From the NCBI GenBank assembly GCA_934621485.1, contig CAKTUS010000107.1, forward strand, positions 1 to 8,804: 8,804 nt of DNA. The letters are read 5' to 3'. The translations under genes and the position numbers were made by a program. Below are positions 7,401 through 8,804 of the stretch, one piece after another. This stretch comes from an uncultured Clostridia bacterium (GTDB lineage Bacteria > Bacillota > Clostridia > Christensenellales > Aristaeellaceae). The stretch's first letter is position 1. Each line of letters starts with the position of its first letter. The notes beneath the pieces were generated by a model, which saw nothing but the letters and a program-made list of their open reading frames with translations, had not been told where the DNA came from and searched no databases.

Positions 7401-8080
7401 CCGACCAGCGCCTGTCCGCCATTCGGGAATTTACGGAGTTTGGCGCGGGCTACCGCATCGCCATGCGCGATTTGGAAATCCGCGGCGCAGGCGACGTGCT
7501 GGGCCCTCAACAGAGCGGTCACCTGAGCACTGTGGGCTACGATATGTATGTGAAGCTGATTGAGCAGGCCGTAAGCGAGGTGCAGGGCGTTGAAACCACG
7601 CCCGAGGTGGATACCCGGGTGGAATTGAAGCTGGACGCCTATTTGCCGGAGGACTATGTGCCGGACGAAAAACTGCGGGTGGAGATTTACAAGCGCATCG
7701 CAATGATTCAGGACGAGGCGGGCCGAATGGAAATCGAGGAGGAACTTATCGACCGTTTTGGCGATGTGCCAAAGCCTGTGGAAACCCTGATGCGCATTGC
7801 TCAGCTGCGGGGCGTAACCCGGCTGCTGGGCGTGAGCCACCTGTTCCTGCGGCCAGATGGTGTGCATATGCGTCTGGACGAAAAGGCCATGCCCGATCCG
7901 GGCCTGCTGTTTGAAGCCCTTCAACGGGCGGATAGCCGGCTGCGCTTTTCCGTGGGCAAAACCCCGGAGCTGGTTTTGCAGCAGCGCGGCATGTGCGACG
8001 AAAGCGCCTTGGAAACCTGCATGGTTGTGATGAACGATGTGCATAAGGAGCTGGAAAAGCTAAAACCTGCCAAGAAGTGA
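4427..8080 (+). CDS. mfd: Transcription-repair coupling factor (Mfd)
   Basis: Mfd is an ATP-driven DNA translocase. It binds RNA polymerase stalled at lesions, pushes it off the DNA and recruits UvrA to start nucleotide excision repair. The 1217 residues are complete and slightly longer than E. coli Mfd (1148). The N-terminal UvrB-homology part contains MRGSILDVFP (174-183) and FFDDEIDSLRRFD, close to the UvrA-binding region of known Mfds. The CarD-like RNA polymerase interaction domain starts near 540 (KPGDYVVHDLHGVGIF). The RecG-like motor carries Walker A GDVGYGKT (694-701, K700), the DEEQ box (795-798), SATP (821-824) and motif VI QIRGRVGR (964-971). The translocation-in-RecG motif follows from about 1006 (GAGYRIAMRDLEIRGAG). 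The C-terminal regulatory domain spans roughly 1080-1200. All catalytic motifs look intact. AGGAG (4415-4419) lies seven bases before the ATG, inside the end of pth. The next gene is convergent, so this is the last gene of its operon within the window. Confidence 0.99.
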   Translation: MNEGLFTAYQGMQQWEQLLQRLQPGDCTAVCEIPEGERPFLAAALRWQTGRPVVLVTAGELNAQRHAQDIERLTGLSCAVLPPRDIQFSRAAMSRESTWQRLSVLDAMAAGKVQVLCLSVEALLDRCAPVKRFRQGVLSLAEGERHPPEQLMQTLIASGYERVAMVEGQGQCAMRGSILDVFPANAPDALRIEFFDDEIDSLRRFDCISQRSIARVKSARIAPATECLIDDPAAAAKRLKAALSAGVGHMMQPDDAVPLSDKQAPDGLGSLDSFLSGLDALEMTEDTLKTGDAAPARQQVSEMELGWKRHLDDVDRVAAGQTIRTAPMWMNVLLTDTTLATDYLTQPIVLLDRPDQFAGRLKAAEDSFVEDFDDACLRGDAFDAQKGLRFSYDDALADWRLRPCVCLSDVIATYGRLNPSQAIAFGASPAMPYQSRLEPLAQDIGKWRESGYTIVLLTGGEARGQRLQRALEDQKVYAAYCQRLDGNLIQREVLMLPVAYQKGFVHPAAKLALLSDSDIYGTAYQRARKKQTAGERIASFTDLKPGDYVVHDLHGVGIFKGIVQLSSDGAKRDYLLIQYAGTDKLYVPTDQFDRVTKFIGAEHSLPKLNRLGGGEWEKQKSKVKAGLKKLAFDLAELYAKRARNTGYAFSHDNPWQQEFEDMFPYELTEDQQKSVAQIEADMESPRNMDRLLCGDVGYGKTEVALRAAFKAVVDGKQVAILAPTTILVQQHYNTIKKRFSGFPVRFDMLSRFRTAKEQKEIVRKLGAGELDLVIGTHRLLNKDVTYKDLGLLIVDEEQRFGVAHKESIQHMKTRVDVLTLSATPIPRTLHMSMVGIRDMSLLETPPEERLPVKTYVMEYDDVLIREAIRRELARGGQVYFLYNRVRSIEQMQERLKLLVPEARIGVAHGQMREHALEDIMLDFYAGAYDVLLCTTIVESGLDVPDANTLIVFDADRFGLSQLYQIRGRVGRSSRQAYAYFTIRQNKMLSETADQRLSAIREFTEFGAGYRIAMRDLEIRGAGDVLGPQQSGHLSTVGYDMYVKLIEQAVSEVQGVETTPEVDTRVELKLDAYLPEDYVPDEKLRVEIYKRIAMIQDEAGRMEIEEELIDRFGDVPKPVETLMRIAQLRGVTRLLGVSHLFLRPDGVHMRLDEKAMPDPGLLFEALQRADSRLRFSVGKTPELVLQQRGMCDESALETCMVVMNDVHKELEKLKPAKK

Positions 8081-8229
8081 GCTTGCGGAGCCGCAGGGAT
8101 GGAAGCAATAGAAGCAACTTGGCAAAAAGCAGAGAAAAACAAAGGCTTTCGGTGCAAAACGGACGTCTTTCAAAGCGACAACGCCCGTGTCAGAAACACG
8201 GGCGTTCAGGTTGCAGCTCCCTGGGAGGC

Positions 8230-8256
8230 ATCGGAGGGCCGCAGTCCTCCGATTTT
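8230..8256 (+). terminator. Candidate terminator of mfd
   Basis: An 8-bp stem ATCGGAGG/CCTCCGAT (8230-8237 with 8246-8253) has an eight-base loop and runs into TTTT (8253-8256). The T-tract is short. The hairpin at 8180-8206, closer to mfd, has a stronger stem but no T-tract. Confidence 0.45.
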
Positions 8257-8363
8257 GATTCCGAAACCGGCGGCGTGTACGTCGGTTTCGGCAGTCCTGC
8301 GCAGCAGGGCTTTCCTTACGCTCTTTGCCGCCCGGCGAGCAGGCAAAGAGCGCCTCTCGGCAG

Positions 8364-8390
8364 AAAAGCTCGCCGTCTGGCGAGCTTTTT
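8364..8390. terminator. Bidirectional intrinsic terminator
   Basis: A perfect 11-bp stem (AAAAGCTCGCC, 8364-8374, with GGCGAGCTTTT, 8379-8389) encloses the four-base loop GTCT. It has five T on the plus strand (8386-8390) and four A before the GC core, which read as T on the minus strand. It can stop transcripts from mfd and those escaping the zinc-ribbon terminator, as expected between convergent genes. Confidence 0.75.
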
Positions 8391-8446
8391 GGACGGCCTG
8401 CAATGCCCGTGTCCAGAACCACGGGCGCTGTCTCTGCCTGAGGATG

Positions 8447-8477
8447 AAAAAAACGCTCCTGCTTTCGCAGGAGCGTT
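8447..8477 (-). terminator. Intrinsic terminator of the zinc-ribbon gene
   Basis: Read on the minus strand, a perfect 11-bp stem (AACGCTCCTGC with GCAGGAGCGTT; plus-strand 8452-8462 and 8467-8477) is capped by a GAAA tetraloop. It ends in a run of seven T (plus-strand A 8447-8453). It begins only about eight bases after the stop codon. On the plus strand no T-tract follows, so it works in one direction. Confidence 0.93.
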
Positions 8478-8484
8478 GCATTGC

Positions 8485-8775
8485 TTAGTACTGGCTGTTG
8501 CGGTTGCGCTCGAAGCACTCACGGCAGTACACGGGCTTGTCGCCACGGGGCTGGAAGGGCACCTGGGTGGTGCAGCCGCAGCCGTCGCAGATGACTTCAT
8601 AGTACTGGCGCTCGGTACGGTTGGGGTTCTGCTGATTGCGGCGAGCGGCGCGGCACTCGTGGCAACGGGTGGGGTCGTTCTGGAAGCCCTTGTCGGCGAA
8701 GAACTGCTGCTCAGAAGCGCTGAACACGAATTCCTTGCCACAGTCGCGGCATACCAAAGTCTTGTCTTCAAACAT
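8485..8775 (-). CDS. Small double zinc-ribbon protein (CxxC-x17-CxxC type)
   Basis: The 96-residue cytosolic protein holds two predicted zinc-binding modules. The first uses C9-xx-C12 and C38-xx-C41, with an aromatic FVFSASEQQFFADKGF stretch between the pairs, as in the 'probable zinc-ribbon' family. The second uses C63-xx-C66 and C84-xx-C87, separated by exactly 17 residues. C68 is an extra cysteine. A basic Arg/Asn/Gln-rich linker (about 42-57) joins them, and the tail is also basic and polar. Such proteins are widespread in Clostridia and related phyla. Nucleic-acid binding is plausible from the fold and charge, but no function is established. GGAGG (plus-strand 8785-8789) lies nine bases before the ATG. 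The gene stands alone here: its promoter must lie largely beyond the window edge, and it has its own terminator. It converges on mfd. Confidence 0.93.
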   Translation of the reverse strand: MFEDKTLVCRDCGKEFVFSASEQQFFADKGFQNDPTRCHECRAARRNQQNPNRTERQYYEVICDGCGCTTQVPFQPRGDKPVYCRECFERNRNSQY

Positions 8776-8804
8776 GGTTGGTTTCCTCCATTTTCTTTGT
8801 TGGT

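Larger units (their letters stand above)
8177..8432. repeat. Non-coding hairpin array bounded by imperfect inverted repeats
   Basis: This block fills most of the 404-bp convergent gap (8081-8484), which otherwise holds no gene I can support. Its ends, 8177-8213 and 8394-8432, are imperfect inverted repeats of each other. The outer 13 bases match at 12 positions, and similarity continues through an inner ACACGGGC core to CAGG. Each end is also a hairpin: 8180-8190 with 8196-8206 (11 bp) and 8405-8411 with 8420-8426 (7 bp). Between them lie stems 8230-8237/8246-8253, 8261-8269/8283-8291, 8296-8300/8304-8308 (near the centre), 8319-8329/8342-8352 and 8364-8374/8379-8389. No target-site duplication is visible. 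It could be a MITE- or REP-like element, a structured RNA, or an accumulation of terminators between two convergent genes. Confidence 0.6.

Noticed and set aside
8177..8432. A CRISPR array in the hairpin-dense region
   Set aside because: The hairpins differ in sequence and length and their spacing is irregular. There are no identical direct repeats with unique spacers and no cas genes.
8099..8488. A 129-codon plus-strand frame after mfd, with GGAG at 8087-8090 upstream
   Set aside because: The frame runs through seven hairpins, two terminators and the convergent gene's stop. The predicted peptide has no family resemblance, and the sequence constraint is plainly on palindromes rather than codons.
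8777..8804. A GTTGGT direct repeat flanking the zinc-ribbon ribosome binding site
   Set aside because: It is only six bases twice, at the window edge, and is easily due to chance.

Overview
The window looks like chromosomal DNA from a G+C-rich member of the Clostridia (Bacillota). The evidence is a type A RNase P RNA, a pth-mfd gene pair coupled by an ATGA overlap, strong AGGAG-type ribosome binding sites, and a small double zinc-ribbon protein of the CxxC-x17-CxxC kind that is common in Clostridia. The taxonomy is an inference from gene content only. The many long antisense ORFs are by-products of the high G+C at third codon positions.

Layout. Positions 1-95 hold no gene I can support. An extended -10 promoter (96-124) drives rnpB (about 131-480), which is followed by a T-tract. 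A few tens of bases further on are two overlapping genes for multi-spanning membrane proteins (523-2037 and 2034-3704). Both resemble GT-C-fold glycosyltransferase-like proteins, whose substrates cannot be told from the sequence. A 117-bp gap then carries a good promoter and a hairpin-forming leader for pth (peptidyl-tRNA hydrolase, 3822-4430). Its stop overlaps the start of mfd (transcription-repair coupling factor, 4427-8080). A convergent gap of 404 bp (8081-8484) is packed with hairpins. The window ends with a minus-strand zinc-ribbon gene (8485-8775) that has a textbook terminator.

How the genes fit together. rnpB and pth both act in tRNA metabolism: 5' end maturation of tRNA and recycling of peptidyl-tRNA. 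mfd clears stalled RNA polymerase and recruits nucleotide excision repair. The two membrane proteins are probably translated together and act on the cell envelope. They may depend partly on read-through from rnpB, because no separate promoter is obvious.

Most worth a second look: (1) a 256-bp non-coding block at 8177-8432 in the convergent gap, bounded by imperfect inverted repeats that are themselves hairpins and filled with further hairpins, two of which offer mutually exclusive pairings; (2) the RNase P RNA, which appears to lack the GGU motif of the L15 loop that normally pairs with the tRNA CCA end, and which carries the same 14-nt GUAA-capped hairpin twice; (3) the coupled pair of uncharacterised GT-C-like genes. 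I see no clear defence, CRISPR, phage or secondary-metabolite system.
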